Source of the DNA: Gillisia sp. Hel1_33_143
GTDB lineage: Bacteria; Bacteroidota; Bacteroidia; Flavobacteriales; Flavobacteriaceae
DNA length: 64,000 bases
Assembly (NCBI RefSeq): GCF_900104765.1
Contig: NZ_LT629737.1
Location: 2,480,001-2,544,000 of the forward strand
Direction: 5' to 3'
In this document: in pieces, positions 16,511 to 24,978 of the stretch
Layout: each line of letters opens with the position of its first letter
Numbering within the stretch: position 1 is the first letter of the stretch
Position numbers and translations under genes: made by a program
Notes under the pieces: generated by a model
Seen by the model: only the letters and a program-made list of their open reading frames with translations
Database searches by the model: none
Told to the model about the DNA's origin: nothing

Positions 16511-17824
16511 ATGGGAACTTTTCAAATTGAAGGGGGCCACGCCTTAAGCGGAACTATTCAGCCTCAAGGTGCCAAAAATGAAGCCCTACAAATTTTATGT
16601 GCCGTTTTATTAACACCAGAAAAGGTCATCATCAATAACATTCCAGATATTGTAGATGTGAATAAATTGATTACCCTTTTAAAGAATCTTGGTGTTAAAG
16701 TTGAAAAACTTAAAAAAGGCAGCTATTCTTTCCAAAGCGATGCTATCAATTTTGATTATTTAGAAAGTGAAGCTTTTAAGAAAGATGGGAGTGGATTAAG
16801 AGGATCTATTATGATCGTTGGTCCGCTATTGGGGAGATTTGGAAAAGGATATATTCCTCGTCCCGGTGGAGATAAAATAGGAAGAAGAAGACTAGATACC
16901 CATTTTGAAGGATTTGTTAATCTGGGTGCAAAATTTAGATATAATAAAGAAGAACGTTTTTATGGAGTGGAAGCTCCAGACGGACTTCATGGTGCAGATA
17001 TGTTGTTGGAGGAAGCTTCTGTAACAGGAACTGCTAATATCCTAATGGCTGCAGTTTGGGCTAAGGGAAAGACAACAATTTACAACGCTGCTTGTGAGCC
17101 TTACTTACAACAACTATGTAAGATGTTGAATTCTATGGGAGCCAAGATTGAAGGTGTAGGTTCTAATCTTTTGCATATTGAAGGAGTAGAAAGTTTTACA
17201 GGTTGTGAGCATACTATTTTACCAGATATGATAGAAATTGGTTCTTATATAGGTCTAGCTGCTATGACAAAAAGTGAGATCACTATAAAGAACGTAGGTT
17301 GGGAACATTTAGGAATTATCCCTAGAACATTTGAGAAATTAGGAATTACCTTAGAGAGAAGGGGAGATGATATTTTTATTCCTGCGCATACCAATGGTTA
17401 TGAGATCCAGAGTTTTATTGATGGTTCTATAATGAATATTAGCGATGCTCCATGGCCGGGATTTACTCCAGATCTTTTGAGTATTATGTTGGTAACAGCA
17501 ACTCAAGCAAGAGGAAGTGTGCTAATACATCAAAAAATGTTTGAGAGCAGATTATTCTTTGTAGATAAATTAATAGATATGGGAGCTAAGATCATTTTGT
17601 GTGATCCACATAGAGCCACTGTTATCGGTCATGATTTTCAATCTCAGTTAAGAGCAACAACTATGACCTCTCCAGACATACGTGCGGGAGTGTCATTATT
17701 GATCGCTGCCCTTTCTGCAAAAGGAACTTCTACTATTCATAACATAGAGCAAATAGATAGAGGATACGAAGATATTGATGTAAGATTACGTGCTATAGGA
17801 GCAAAGATCACTAGAATAGATTAG
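16511..17824 (+). CDS. murA: UDP-N-acetylglucosamine 1-carboxyvinyltransferase
   Basis: First committed step of peptidoglycan synthesis: transfer of enolpyruvate from PEP to UDP-GlcNAc. 437 aa of the EPSP-synthase fold. Motifs: QGAKNEALQILCAVLL (residues 19-34), SGLRGSI (94-100), the catalytic loop RPGGDKIGRRRLDTHF (117-132) and PDIRAGVSLLIAAL near the C-terminus. The residue equivalent to E. coli Cys115, the target of fosfomycin, is Asp121 here (codon 16871-16873). Cys-to-Asp enzymes are active and fosfomycin resistant in other bacteria. A DUF4290 gene precedes it and a terminator follows. Confidence 0.96.
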   Translation: MGTFQIEGGHALSGTIQPQGAKNEALQILCAVLLTPEKVIINNIPDIVDVNKLITLLKNLGVKVEKLKKGSYSFQSDAINFDYLESEAFKKDGSGLRGSIMIVGPLLGRFGKGYIPRPGGDKIGRRRLDTHFEGFVNLGAKFRYNKEERFYGVEAPDGLHGADMLLEEASVTGTANILMAAVWAKGKTTIYNAACEPYLQQLCKMLNSMGAKIEGVGSNLLHIEGVESFTGCEHTILPDMIEIGSYIGLAAMTKSEITIKNVGWEHLGIIPRTFEKLGITLERRGDDIFIPAHTNGYEIQSFIDGSIMNISDAPWPGFTPDLLSIMLVTATQARGSVLIHQKMFESRLFFVDKLIDMGAKIILCDPHRATVIGHDFQSQLRATTMTSPDIRAGVSLLIAALSAKGTSTIHNIEQIDRGYEDIDVRLRAIGAKITRID

Positions 17825-17851
17825 ATAATAGCTCTTATAATAATAACATAA

Positions 17852-17883
17852 AAAAAGCGATTTCAATTTGAAACCGCTTTTTT
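17852..17883. terminator. Bidirectional rho-independent terminator
   Basis: An AAGCGATTTCA / TGAAACCGCTT stem (one A-C mismatch) flanked by A and T runs lies between convergent murA and the 17905-19362 gene. Confidence 0.85.
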
Positions 17884-17904
17884 TATGCAGTAAATAGAAA
17901 TAAT

Positions 17905-19362
17905 CTATTTTGCTTTTTCTTCTATTTTGGCCTCTTGATATCCAAATAGATGTTGATCCTTGATCATTGATGTTGTTCTTTCCGGTAACATATTTTCCCA
18001 GCCAGATTTTCCTTCAGAAATCATTTGCAATACTTCTCTAGAGAAGATCTGTAGAATATCCGGATTGAAGTTTTCTATATCTACAACTTTTCCGTTGTAT
18101 TTAAAGAATTTATAGAGTTCCTTCATTCTAGGATGTACCTTAAGGTTTTCACTTGTTATAAGCTCCCCAGTATCTGGATCTTTTAGCGGATATAGATAAA
18201 CTTTAAGATCTTTAAAGAATAGCTTTCCAAAAGCTTCTAAAATTCCACCACTTAAGTGACGGTAATATTTTTCATCAAATATATCTACCAGATTATTAAC
18301 TCCCATGGCAAGACCCATTCTCTCTTTAGAGTATCTAGAGAAATATTCTACTACTTTATAATACTCCTGAAAGTTGGAGATCATTACTGTTTGGCCGAGT
18401 GAGCATAATAATTCTGCTCTATCCATAAAGTCTCGTTCATCTATTTCTCCTTCAGCACGTAAATTTGAAAGCGTAATTTCAAAGATAACTTCAGTATTTT
18501 CTTCTTCTACCTTACGCTCTTTAATGAATAACTCTAAAGAACGTTTATACATATCCATGTTCACCTTTGTTACAGGTCTGTAACTTCCTCTTAATGCAAG
18601 GATATTCTTTTTGTAAAGAATCTTAGCAGGCAAAACGTTATTTCCATCCGGGGCAAACATAACCGCTTCTGTCATACCATTTTTAACAAGTTGCAAACTC
18701 ATAAGTCTGTTATCTACTTGCTCAAATCGAGGTCCGGAGAAATTGATAGTGTCAATTTCTATTTGATCTTTATCTATATGATCATATAGATATCTCAATA
18801 ATTTCTTAGGATTATCATACTTATAATAAGCACCGTATATGAGGTTTACTCCAAGAATTCCTAAGGTGTTTTGTTGTAAACGAGCATCATTTTCGTGAAA
18901 ACGAATATGAAGACTTATTTCGTTATATGCTTCATTAGGATCTACCTGATATCTAATTCCAACCCAACCATGACCTTTATATTGCTTGGCAAAATCTATG
19001 GTTGCTACGGTATTTGCGTAACTAAAAAATAATTTATTGGGATGTTTCTCTCGGCTAATGCGTTCTTCGATCAAATTGATCTCATGAGAAAGCATCTTTT
19101 TAAGTCTATTTTCAGTTACATAGCGCTTATCATCCTCTACACCATAAATAGCATCACTAAAGTCTTTATCATAAGCGCTCATAGCCTTTGCTATGGTACC
19201 GGAAGCACCACCAGACCTAAAGAAATTCCTTACAGTTTCCTGACCTGCACCAATTTCTGCAAAGGTCCCGTAAATATTCTCATTTAGATTGATGCGTAAT
19301 GCTTTACTTTTAATTGAAGGAACATTTTCAAATTCTCTGTCCCCCATAATGGTAATGGGCAT
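17905..19362 (-). CDS. Conserved protein of unknown function (about 485 aa)
   Basis: Cytosolic protein, no signal peptide or membrane segment. I recognise it as conserved in Bacteroidota, but no reliable function. Visible features: an N-terminal GTFAEIGAGQETVRNFFRSGGASGT segment, SYANTVATIDF, GWVGIRYQ, NLIYGAYY and GLAMGVNNLVDIF; the C-terminal third has several aromatic-rich helices. Start choice: the frame extends to a TTG at 19398, but that TTG lies inside a TACCTTTG -7 box (19403-19396), so the mRNA should begin downstream. ATG at 19362 (MPITIMGD) is preferred; ATG at 19347 is possible. It is divergent from the MBL hydrolase gene. Confidence 0.82.
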   Translation of the reverse strand: MPITIMGDREFENVPSIKSKALRINLNENIYGTFAEIGAGQETVRNFFRSGGASGTIAKAMSAYDKDFSDAIYGVEDDKRYVTENRLKKMLSHEINLIEERISREKHPNKLFFSYANTVATIDFAKQYKGHGWVGIRYQVDPNEAYNEISLHIRFHENDARLQQNTLGILGVNLIYGAYYKYDNPKKLLRYLYDHIDKDQIEIDTINFSGPRFEQVDNRLMSLQLVKNGMTEAVMFAPDGNNVLPAKILYKKNILALRGSYRPVTKVNMDMYKRSLELFIKERKVEEENTEVIFEITLSNLRAEGEIDERDFMDRAELLCSLGQTVMISNFQEYYKVVEYFSRYSKERMGLAMGVNNLVDIFDEKYYRHLSGGILEAFGKLFFKDLKVYLYPLKDPDTGELITSENLKVHPRMKELYKFFKYNGKVVDIENFNPDILQIFSREVLQMISEGKSGWENMLPERTTSMIKDQHLFGYQEAKIEEKAK

Positions 19363-19395
19363 ATATATATCTTTTAATAACAACGTTATGTTGGA

Positions 19396-19403
19396 CAAAG
19401 GTA
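19396..19403 (-). promoter_or_regulatory. -7 promoter box for the 17905-19362 gene
   Basis: TACCTTTG on the minus strand, 34 bases upstream of the preferred ATG. It covers the alternative TTG start and so argues against it. Confidence 0.5.
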
Positions 19404-19436
19404 CTAAAACAGGATACTATAGAAAAAAATTATATT

Positions 19437-19444
19437 TACTTTTG
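19437..19444 (+). promoter_or_regulatory. -7 promoter box for the MBL-fold hydrolase operon
   Basis: TACTTTTG, 17 bases upstream of the TTG start at 19461. It is 34 bases from the opposing -7 box at 19403, so the two divergent promoters overlap. Confidence 0.5.
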
Positions 19445-19460
19445 TAGAAAAATAAAACTT

Positions 19461-20228
19461 TTGGAAATCATATTTTTAGGAACAGGTACTTCACAGGGCA
19501 TCCCTGTAATAGGAAGCACTCATCCTGTATGTTTAAGCACAAATTCTAAGGATAAGCGCTTGCGGGTTTCTGTGATGGTTAAATGGGAAGACTATAATAT
19601 TTTAATAGATTGCGGGCCAGATTTCAGAACTCAAATGTTAAACCATAATATAGATCATTTAGATGCTATTCTCTATACTCATGAGCATAATGATCACACG
19701 GCAGGTCTGGATGATATTAGACCTTATTTTTTTAGACAGGGAGATATTCCTATATATGCGCATAAGCGAGTGCTTATATCATTAAAAAAGAGATTTGAAT
19801 ATATCTTTCAAACAGAAAATAAATATCCAGGAGCACCTAGTGTAGCGGTGAATGAGATAACCAATTCAAACTTTACTTTTAAAGATCTTACTATAACTCC
19901 TATAGATACTATGCATAACCGTTTGCAGGTATTTGGTTTCAAAATAGAAGAATTTGCATATCTCACAGATGTCAAAACCATCGAAAAGGAAGAAATAGAA
20001 AAATTAAAGGGAGTAAAAGTATTGGTAATAAATGCTTTAAGGAAAGAATCTCATCATTCACATTTTAATTTGGAAGATGCTCTAGAATTTATAAATAAAG
20101 TGAATCCAGAAAGGGCGTATCTCACTCATATAAGTCATTTAATGGGATTTCATGATGAAGTACAGGCAGAGTTGCCAGAGAATGTTTTTTTAGCTTATGA
20201 TAATCTTAAAATTAAAATTAAAATGTAA
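19461..20228 (+). CDS. MBL-fold metallo-hydrolase (PhnP-like phosphodiesterase type)
   Basis: 255-aa metallo-beta-lactamase-fold hydrolase. The two-metal motif HEHNDHTAG is at residues 74-82, preceded by FLGTGTSQGIPVIG (5-18) and ILIDCGPDFR (47-56); later ligands are in IDTMHN, AYLTDVKT and YLTHISHLMGFH. This arrangement resembles PhnP and other cyclic phosphate phosphodiesterases, but the substrate cannot be fixed from sequence. The start is TTG, because no ATG precedes the conserved first strand. The stop codon overlaps the next start (TAATG). Confidence 0.88.
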   Translation: MEIIFLGTGTSQGIPVIGSTHPVCLSTNSKDKRLRVSVMVKWEDYNILIDCGPDFRTQMLNHNIDHLDAILYTHEHNDHTAGLDDIRPYFFRQGDIPIYAHKRVLISLKKRFEYIFQTENKYPGAPSVAVNEITNSNFTFKDLTITPIDTMHNRLQVFGFKIEEFAYLTDVKTIEKEEIEKLKGVKVLVINALRKESHHSHFNLEDALEFINKVNPERAYLTHISHLMGFHDEVQAELPENVFLAYDNLKIKIKM

Positions 20229-20725
20229 TGCGCAGTAAAATTTTTATGTATATGTTCATTTTTATGTTGATGCTTACGATCTTCATCTACGTAAATGATA
20301 AAAAAATATTGGAAGCTAAACAAAACACCATAGAACTTTTAGATGCAAAAGTGAAAGGCTTGCAGACAGAAAATGACTCTTTATTAAGCAAAAATTTAGA
20401 TCTCAATTATTTCTCTCTAGATCAAAATGACGGGGCTATTACGTATTTTGAAGATAGAGGTATTGATGCAAAAGAATTATCTCAAAAAGTTGAAGATGCT
20501 ATCATAAGTCGAAATCGTGCTGAAGATGATAATGAGTTGATTCCATTTGCAGGAATGGAAGGGGTAATGCGAATAAATAAAGTAAAGATCTTAAACCATA
20601 AATGGATCATTGCAGATTTCACTGATGGAACTTATTGGGGAGAATTGTTGCTCTCATACGATTTGGATGAGAACAACAATCTTATTCTTAATACTGAAAA
20701 ATCTTTCTTATATCCTCAGGATTAG
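20228..20725 (+). CDS. Membrane-anchored protein of unknown function
   Basis: 165 aa. It has an N-terminal transmembrane helix (residues 4-22, FMYMFIFMLMLTIFIYV), a short coiled coil (about 27-60, KILEAKQNTIELLDAKVKGL) and a C-terminal beta-rich domain (KVKILNHKWIIADFTDGTYWGELLLSYDL). Its start overlaps the stop codon of the MBL hydrolase gene by one base, so the two are translationally coupled. I do not recognise a characterised family. The convergent esterase gene overlaps its end by 4 bases. Confidence 0.8.
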   Translation: MRSKIFMYMFIFMLMLTIFIYVNDKKILEAKQNTIELLDAKVKGLQTENDSLLSKNLDLNYFSLDQNDGAITYFEDRGIDAKELSQKVEDAIISRNRAEDDNELIPFAGMEGVMRINKVKILNHKWIIADFTDGTYWGELLLSYDLDENNNLILNTEKSFLYPQD

Positions 20726-21381
20726 AGACGCGTTCTCAGCCATTCTTTTAGTTCCATAAAATTTTGTGGAGCAACACTATGGCCTACGGGAAATTCTGAA
20801 TATTTATGTTCAATATTTAATTCTGAAAGTAGTTCTGGAGCTTTCCTAGCCCAATCTATAGGAATTACCTGGTCTTGACTTCCATGAGAAGCATAAACAG
20901 ATAACTTTGAAAAATCATTTTGTTTAAAATTATCTGCTATAATATCATAATTTACATATCCACTTAGGGCAATTAAATTCTTAATTTTCTCTGGATGACT
21001 TAAGGCCACAGCATAGCTAAGAATTGTTCCCTGACTAAACCCTAACAAGGAGATATTTTTCGCATCTATTGGATAATATTCTAAAGCTTCATCTATAAAA
21101 TTTGCAATCTTATCTCTAGATTCAATGGCTTGTTCATTGTTGCTAAATTTATTCTGATCTGCATCGAAGTTAATTGCATACCAAGCATTCCCGTATGGCT
21201 GTAATGGGTAAGGTGCTTTTACAGAAATAATGAATAGTTCTTCGGGAAGTTCACCTGCAAAAGAAAATAGATCATTCTCATCACTTCCATATCCATGAAA
21301 CATGAATAAGACTGGAGCTTTTTCTAGCTGCCCGATTGGAGCTTTAATTATATGTTGTAAGGAAAGTTGTTTTGTAGTCAT
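20722..21381 (-). CDS. Alpha/beta hydrolase (phospholipase/carboxylesterase family)
   Basis: 219-aa cytosolic serine hydrolase of the carboxylesterase/lysophospholipase type. The oxyanion region FMFHGYGSDENDLF is near the N-terminus, the nucleophile elbow GFSQG at about residues 114-118, the acid in ASHGSQDQVIP and the histidine in PVGHSVAP. The natural substrate is unknown. It is 3 bases downstream of a small membrane protein gene and 4 bases overlapped with the convergent 20228-20725 gene. Confidence 0.9.
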   Translation of the reverse strand: MTTKQLSLQHIIKAPIGQLEKAPVLFMFHGYGSDENDLFSFAGELPEELFIISVKAPYPLQPYGNAWYAINFDADQNKFSNNEQAIESRDKIANFIDEALEYYPIDAKNISLLGFSQGTILSYAVALSHPEKIKNLIALSGYVNYDIIADNFKQNDFSKLSVYASHGSQDQVIPIDWARKAPELLSELNIEHKYSEFPVGHSVAPQNFMELKEWLRTRL

Positions 21382-21384
21382 ATA

Positions 21385-21714
21385 TCAATGTATTGTACTA
21401 AACCATTTTTGAAAATGTTCGCCTAAGAGCGGAATTGGTCTTTGCTCTCCTTGGATAGCGGTTATTAAACCATAAATTCCTAAAACTAGTATAAAGATCC
21501 AAAAAGAATAGGTGATCATCCAGTTATCAAATATGCTTACCAGCGCTCCTAATAGATAGAAAGCTAGATGTATTCCTAAAGCTTGTCTTATATGAAAACT
21601 GGCAAATGGATTTTTCGAATCGTTATTTATAAAATAGGCTATAATGGTACCTACGATTGTAAAATAAGCTACAATTGCAGCGGTTTTTCCATCATTTGCA
21701 ACAGGACTGTTCAT
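21385..21714 (-). CDS. Small membrane protein, DUF4870/Tic20-like
   Basis: 109 aa with three or four hydrophobic helices (TAAIVAYFTIVGTIIAYFI, LGIHLAFYLLGALVSIF, SFWIFILVLGIYGLITAI). FASFHIRQALGIHL is the characteristic FHxRQ-type motif of DUF4870/Tic20-like proteins. Function is unknown. It is followed 3 bases later by the esterase gene and preceded by the dihydroorotase-like gene 50 bases away. Confidence 0.8.
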   Translation of the reverse strand: MNSPVANDGKTAAIVAYFTIVGTIIAYFINNDSKNPFASFHIRQALGIHLAFYLLGALVSIFDNWMITYSFWIFILVLGIYGLITAIQGEQRPIPLLGEHFQKWFSTIH

Positions 21715-21764
21715 AGATGATAATTTTTGATTGATTATTGCACAAAGTTACGTAATCTAAAAGA

Positions 21765-23021
21765 TTAATCTACCAGTACTATCCTATCTCTATGCACAAT
21801 ACCGTAAGACTTACCCTTTAAATTTCTTTGTAGAAATAAACTATTCTTAGAAGTAGAAAAAATATCAGATTCCTGAAACTGAAATGACACTAGCGGATTG
21901 AACAAACTTAAATTGGCTGAAGCGCCTTCTTTAATTTGAGGTTCAGAAATATGGAATCTACCTCTTCCTTTAGTGAGTAGATCTATAGTTTCTTCTAACG
22001 GTAATATAGAATTTAGTGCGCCAAAAGAAGATTCCAAACCTAGAGTTCCATTCAAGGCATTCTCAAATTCTACTTTTTTATGCTCAATGTCTATTGGTGC
22101 ATGGTCTGAAGTAACCATGTCTATAGTTCCTTCTTTAAGCCCCTTTAGCAAGGCTTTAATATCTTTTTTAGTTCTAAGTGGAGGAAGCACTTTGGCAGTC
22201 GTTGGAAATTCTGCTAAAACATCATCTGTAAAAATAAGATTATGGATAGCAACACTACAACTTACATTAAGCCCTCTTTTTTTGGCCTCTTTTATAAGCT
22301 TTACAGATTTTTCAGCAGAGATCGTAGGAATATGTAATTTACCACCTGTATATTCTAGTATGGTAAGATCTCTAGATATTTGCAATTCTTCAGCAAATGC
22401 AGGTATACCTCTTAATCCTAACTTGGTACTATTATTTTCTTCATTAACCAGTCCATGTCCAGCAATGTCATTATCTTGAGGATAAGATTGTACTAAACCA
22501 TCAAAATTCTGAGCGTAAAGTAAGGCAAGCTTAAGTAAGTTGGGATGCATTACCGCACTCTTATAATCACTGAAAGATACAGCTCCGGCCTGATACATAT
22601 CATACATTTCTGCTAGATCCACCCCTTGAGATCTTCTTGTTAATGCACCAATTGGATAGATTCTTACCGCCAGATCTTTGGCTTTTGATAGCACAGAAGT
22701 TATGGAACTATTATTATCTAGAACAGGGTCTGTATTCCCATTTAAACAAATTTCTGTATAACCACTAAGGGCTGCGGTTCTTATTCCGTTTTCTATTGTT
22801 TCTCTTTCTTCAAAGCCCGGTTCTCCAAAACTTACGCTGCTATCAAACCATCCTTTAGATACATGAAGATCTTTTAAGTTGATCTCTTTATCAATATTTT
22901 CAGCTTTTATAGAATTTCCAATTTTTTCAATAATACCATTAATGATTAAAATATCTACTTTCTTTTTATGAAATTCTGAGGTACCATCTATAATGATAGC
23001 AGATCTAATTAGTAGCTTCAT
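21765..23021 (-). CDS. Dihydroorotase-like amidohydrolase, probably catalytically inactive
   Basis: 418 aa, full-length class I dihydroorotase fold: GWFDSSVSFGEPGFEERETI (57-76), AVSFSD (147-152), KVLPPLRTKKDIKALLKGLKEGTID (277-301) and SDHAP (305-309). The metal-binding HxHLR motif reads SVSFG, so both His (62, 64) are Ser and the substrate Arg is Gly66. The later zinc His positions also appear lost: PTIS has Thr233 where active enzymes have His, and YPQD replaces HCED. Asp306 remains. It resembles the inactive PyrC-like subunits known beside active enzymes elsewhere. The start overlaps the BatA-type gene by 4 bases. Confidence 0.88.
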   Translation of the reverse strand: MKLLIRSAIIIDGTSEFHKKKVDILIINGIIEKIGNSIKAENIDKEINLKDLHVSKGWFDSSVSFGEPGFEERETIENGIRTAALSGYTEICLNGNTDPVLDNNSSITSVLSKAKDLAVRIYPIGALTRRSQGVDLAEMYDMYQAGAVSFSDYKSAVMHPNLLKLALLYAQNFDGLVQSYPQDNDIAGHGLVNEENNSTKLGLRGIPAFAEELQISRDLTILEYTGGKLHIPTISAEKSVKLIKEAKKRGLNVSCSVAIHNLIFTDDVLAEFPTTAKVLPPLRTKKDIKALLKGLKEGTIDMVTSDHAPIDIEHKKVEFENALNGTLGLESSFGALNSILPLEETIDLLTKGRGRFHISEPQIKEGASANLSLFNPLVSFQFQESDIFSTSKNSLFLQRNLKGKSYGIVHRDRIVLVD

Positions 23022-24928
23022 TTAAAATATTTTAAGAGTAGTGTTTCTATTATTAAAAAGAACAATGCAAAAGTAACAAACCATTTCCAAAAAGAATCTA
23101 CTTCTTGTGTAAAGCCGGAGATTTTAGTGAATTCTGGAACTGATTTTATTTCCTGTATTTTACTATCATTTTCTAAACGTATCTTATTCAAAATACTTTC
23201 TTCTCTATCTACATTATAACTAATATCATAAACTACAGTATTTCCATAAATAACCTCATAATTTCCAGCTTGTTCGGGAAATTCTTTGGTGTTGATCTTA
23301 ATTTGGTCTTCAAACTGTTGCTGCCTAGGAATAAAGCTTTGGCTTTCAGTTTTTAGAGTAAGTATATTATCACCACTTTTTTTAATTGGGATATCTATAA
23401 TATTATTTTTTCCTAGAGTATAGTAAAGTTGAGTTGGTTGTAATGCAGAAAGGCCAATATTGTAAAAGCTTAGGACTATGAGTGGAGATTGCTGGAAATT
23501 AGAATTATCAATATTTAAAGGAGCTGTAAACGTATAATTATTATCTAATGCAATCAGGAACGGCTTTAGATCTTCATAACCTAAGATTGGAGAGCCAAAA
23601 TTGGTATTAACTATAAAAGATTTTTTTACTGTAGGATAGTCAAAATTCGAGATCTGTTTATCAAAAGTATTTTTGAATACAGGATGTTGGAAAGTTATTT
23701 TGGTGATTAATTTTTCCTTTTCATAAATTGAAGTGAATTCTGGTAATTTTAAGTTTTGATAAAGCGTCTTTAAATTACTGTCTATTAATTTTAAAGAAGG
23801 AATAGTAATAAAGACAACATCATCCTTTGCTTTTTTTATCAAATTATTCTTGAGAGAATTCGAAATTTCTGAAAGTTCATTCAGTATCACAACCTGAGCA
23901 TCCTCTAACTCATTGTAATCTACATTTTTTGATGCAGCTGAAATAAAATTGAACTGGGGTTGAGTATAGATCTTCTTTAAAAATGAATCTTCAACTTCAG
24001 TAATGCTAATAACTTTAATTGGTGCAGGTTTATTAATATTAAAATAGAGCGTGTTATCAAACGCCAGATTATTATCTTCAATTTTAATGATTCCTTTAGT
24101 AATAGAGCTATTTTGAAGTTCAAATTGAAGAAGTGTATCGCTCTTATTTTCAAAATTCACACTGCTTTTGCCAAGAAGTTTATCCGCATTATAGAGTGAT
24201 AATGAGGTAGTAGATCCATTAGTTCCGTAAGAAGTGAGCTTTACAATTAAAGTTTGTGTAGTTGGATTGGAATTGGATAGATATGCGGTATCTATCGCAA
24301 TATTGCTAATAGTCTCTTTTTCTAATTCTAATTTAAAGAGGTTTATATCGTAATTTTTTAAAGATATGTTTTCGTCTGAAAGTTGGAGATCTGAGATAAG
24401 CAGAAGATTGCTTTGGCTAGTAGCATTTGGTGTAATTGATTTTGCATTCAATAAAATAGATTCTAAATCTAATTGATTCGAGGAAAAGGAGATATTCTGA
24501 ATCTCATTTTTGGTAACGTCTTCAAAGATTTCATTATTGGTAATAAGTGCGACCTGTTTATTCTCTGGTAAAAATCTAATAAGTTGACTTTTACAAGATT
24601 CCAGTAATTGTCCGGATTTGCCATTGGCTTGCATGCTATAGCTATTATCTAAATAGATAATTGTATTAGCATTAGGAACGGTGTTATTAGAACGAAAATT
24701 AGGCTGCGCAAATGCAATTATTATTGAAGAAAATAGGAGAAGCCGAGTAGCAAGAATCAGCCATTTTTTAATACTAGAGCTCCTACGAGTTTTTGCACTT
24801 ACTTCTTTTAAAAATTTCACATTAGTGAAATCTTCTTTCTGAAATTTTCTAAGTCTGAATAAGTGAATTAAAATAGGAATGATCAGCAGGAAGAGTGTAT
24901 AAAGAATTTCAGGATGACGAAACTGCAT
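23018..24928 (-). CDS. BatA-domain membrane protein (VWA-like)
   Basis: 636 aa. The N-terminus is a BatA (TIGR02226) membrane domain (HPEILYTLFLLIIPILIHLFR-like helix, then FLKEVSAKTRRSSSIKKWLILATRLLLFSSIIIAFAQP). A VWA-like region follows (TIIYLDNSYSMQANGKSG at about 89-106, LLLISDLQLSD), and a C-terminal transmembrane helix (FVTFALFFLIIETLLL) ends the protein. The MIDAS pattern DxSxS is approximated by DNSYS. Bat-type proteins are linked to envelope stress and aerotolerance in Bacteroides, but the role here is open. It is co-transcribed with the dihydroorotase-like gene. Confidence 0.85.
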   Translation of the reverse strand: MQFRHPEILYTLFLLIIPILIHLFRLRKFQKEDFTNVKFLKEVSAKTRRSSSIKKWLILATRLLLFSSIIIAFAQPNFRSNNTVPNANTIIYLDNSYSMQANGKSGQLLESCKSQLIRFLPENKQVALITNNEIFEDVTKNEIQNISFSSNQLDLESILLNAKSITPNATSQSNLLLISDLQLSDENISLKNYDINLFKLELEKETISNIAIDTAYLSNSNPTTQTLIVKLTSYGTNGSTTSLSLYNADKLLGKSSVNFENKSDTLLQFELQNSSITKGIIKIEDNNLAFDNTLYFNINKPAPIKVISITEVEDSFLKKIYTQPQFNFISAASKNVDYNELEDAQVVILNELSEISNSLKNNLIKKAKDDVVFITIPSLKLIDSNLKTLYQNLKLPEFTSIYEKEKLITKITFQHPVFKNTFDKQISNFDYPTVKKSFIVNTNFGSPILGYEDLKPFLIALDNNYTFTAPLNIDNSNFQQSPLIVLSFYNIGLSALQPTQLYYTLGKNNIIDIPIKKSGDNILTLKTESQSFIPRQQQFEDQIKINTKEFPEQAGNYEVIYGNTVVYDISYNVDREESILNKIRLENDSKIQEIKSVPEFTKISGFTQEVDSFWKWFVTFALFFLIIETLLLKYFK

Positions 24929-24978
24929 AGAAATCTACTATTTCATCAAATATACAAAAGCTAAAAGAATTTTGATCG

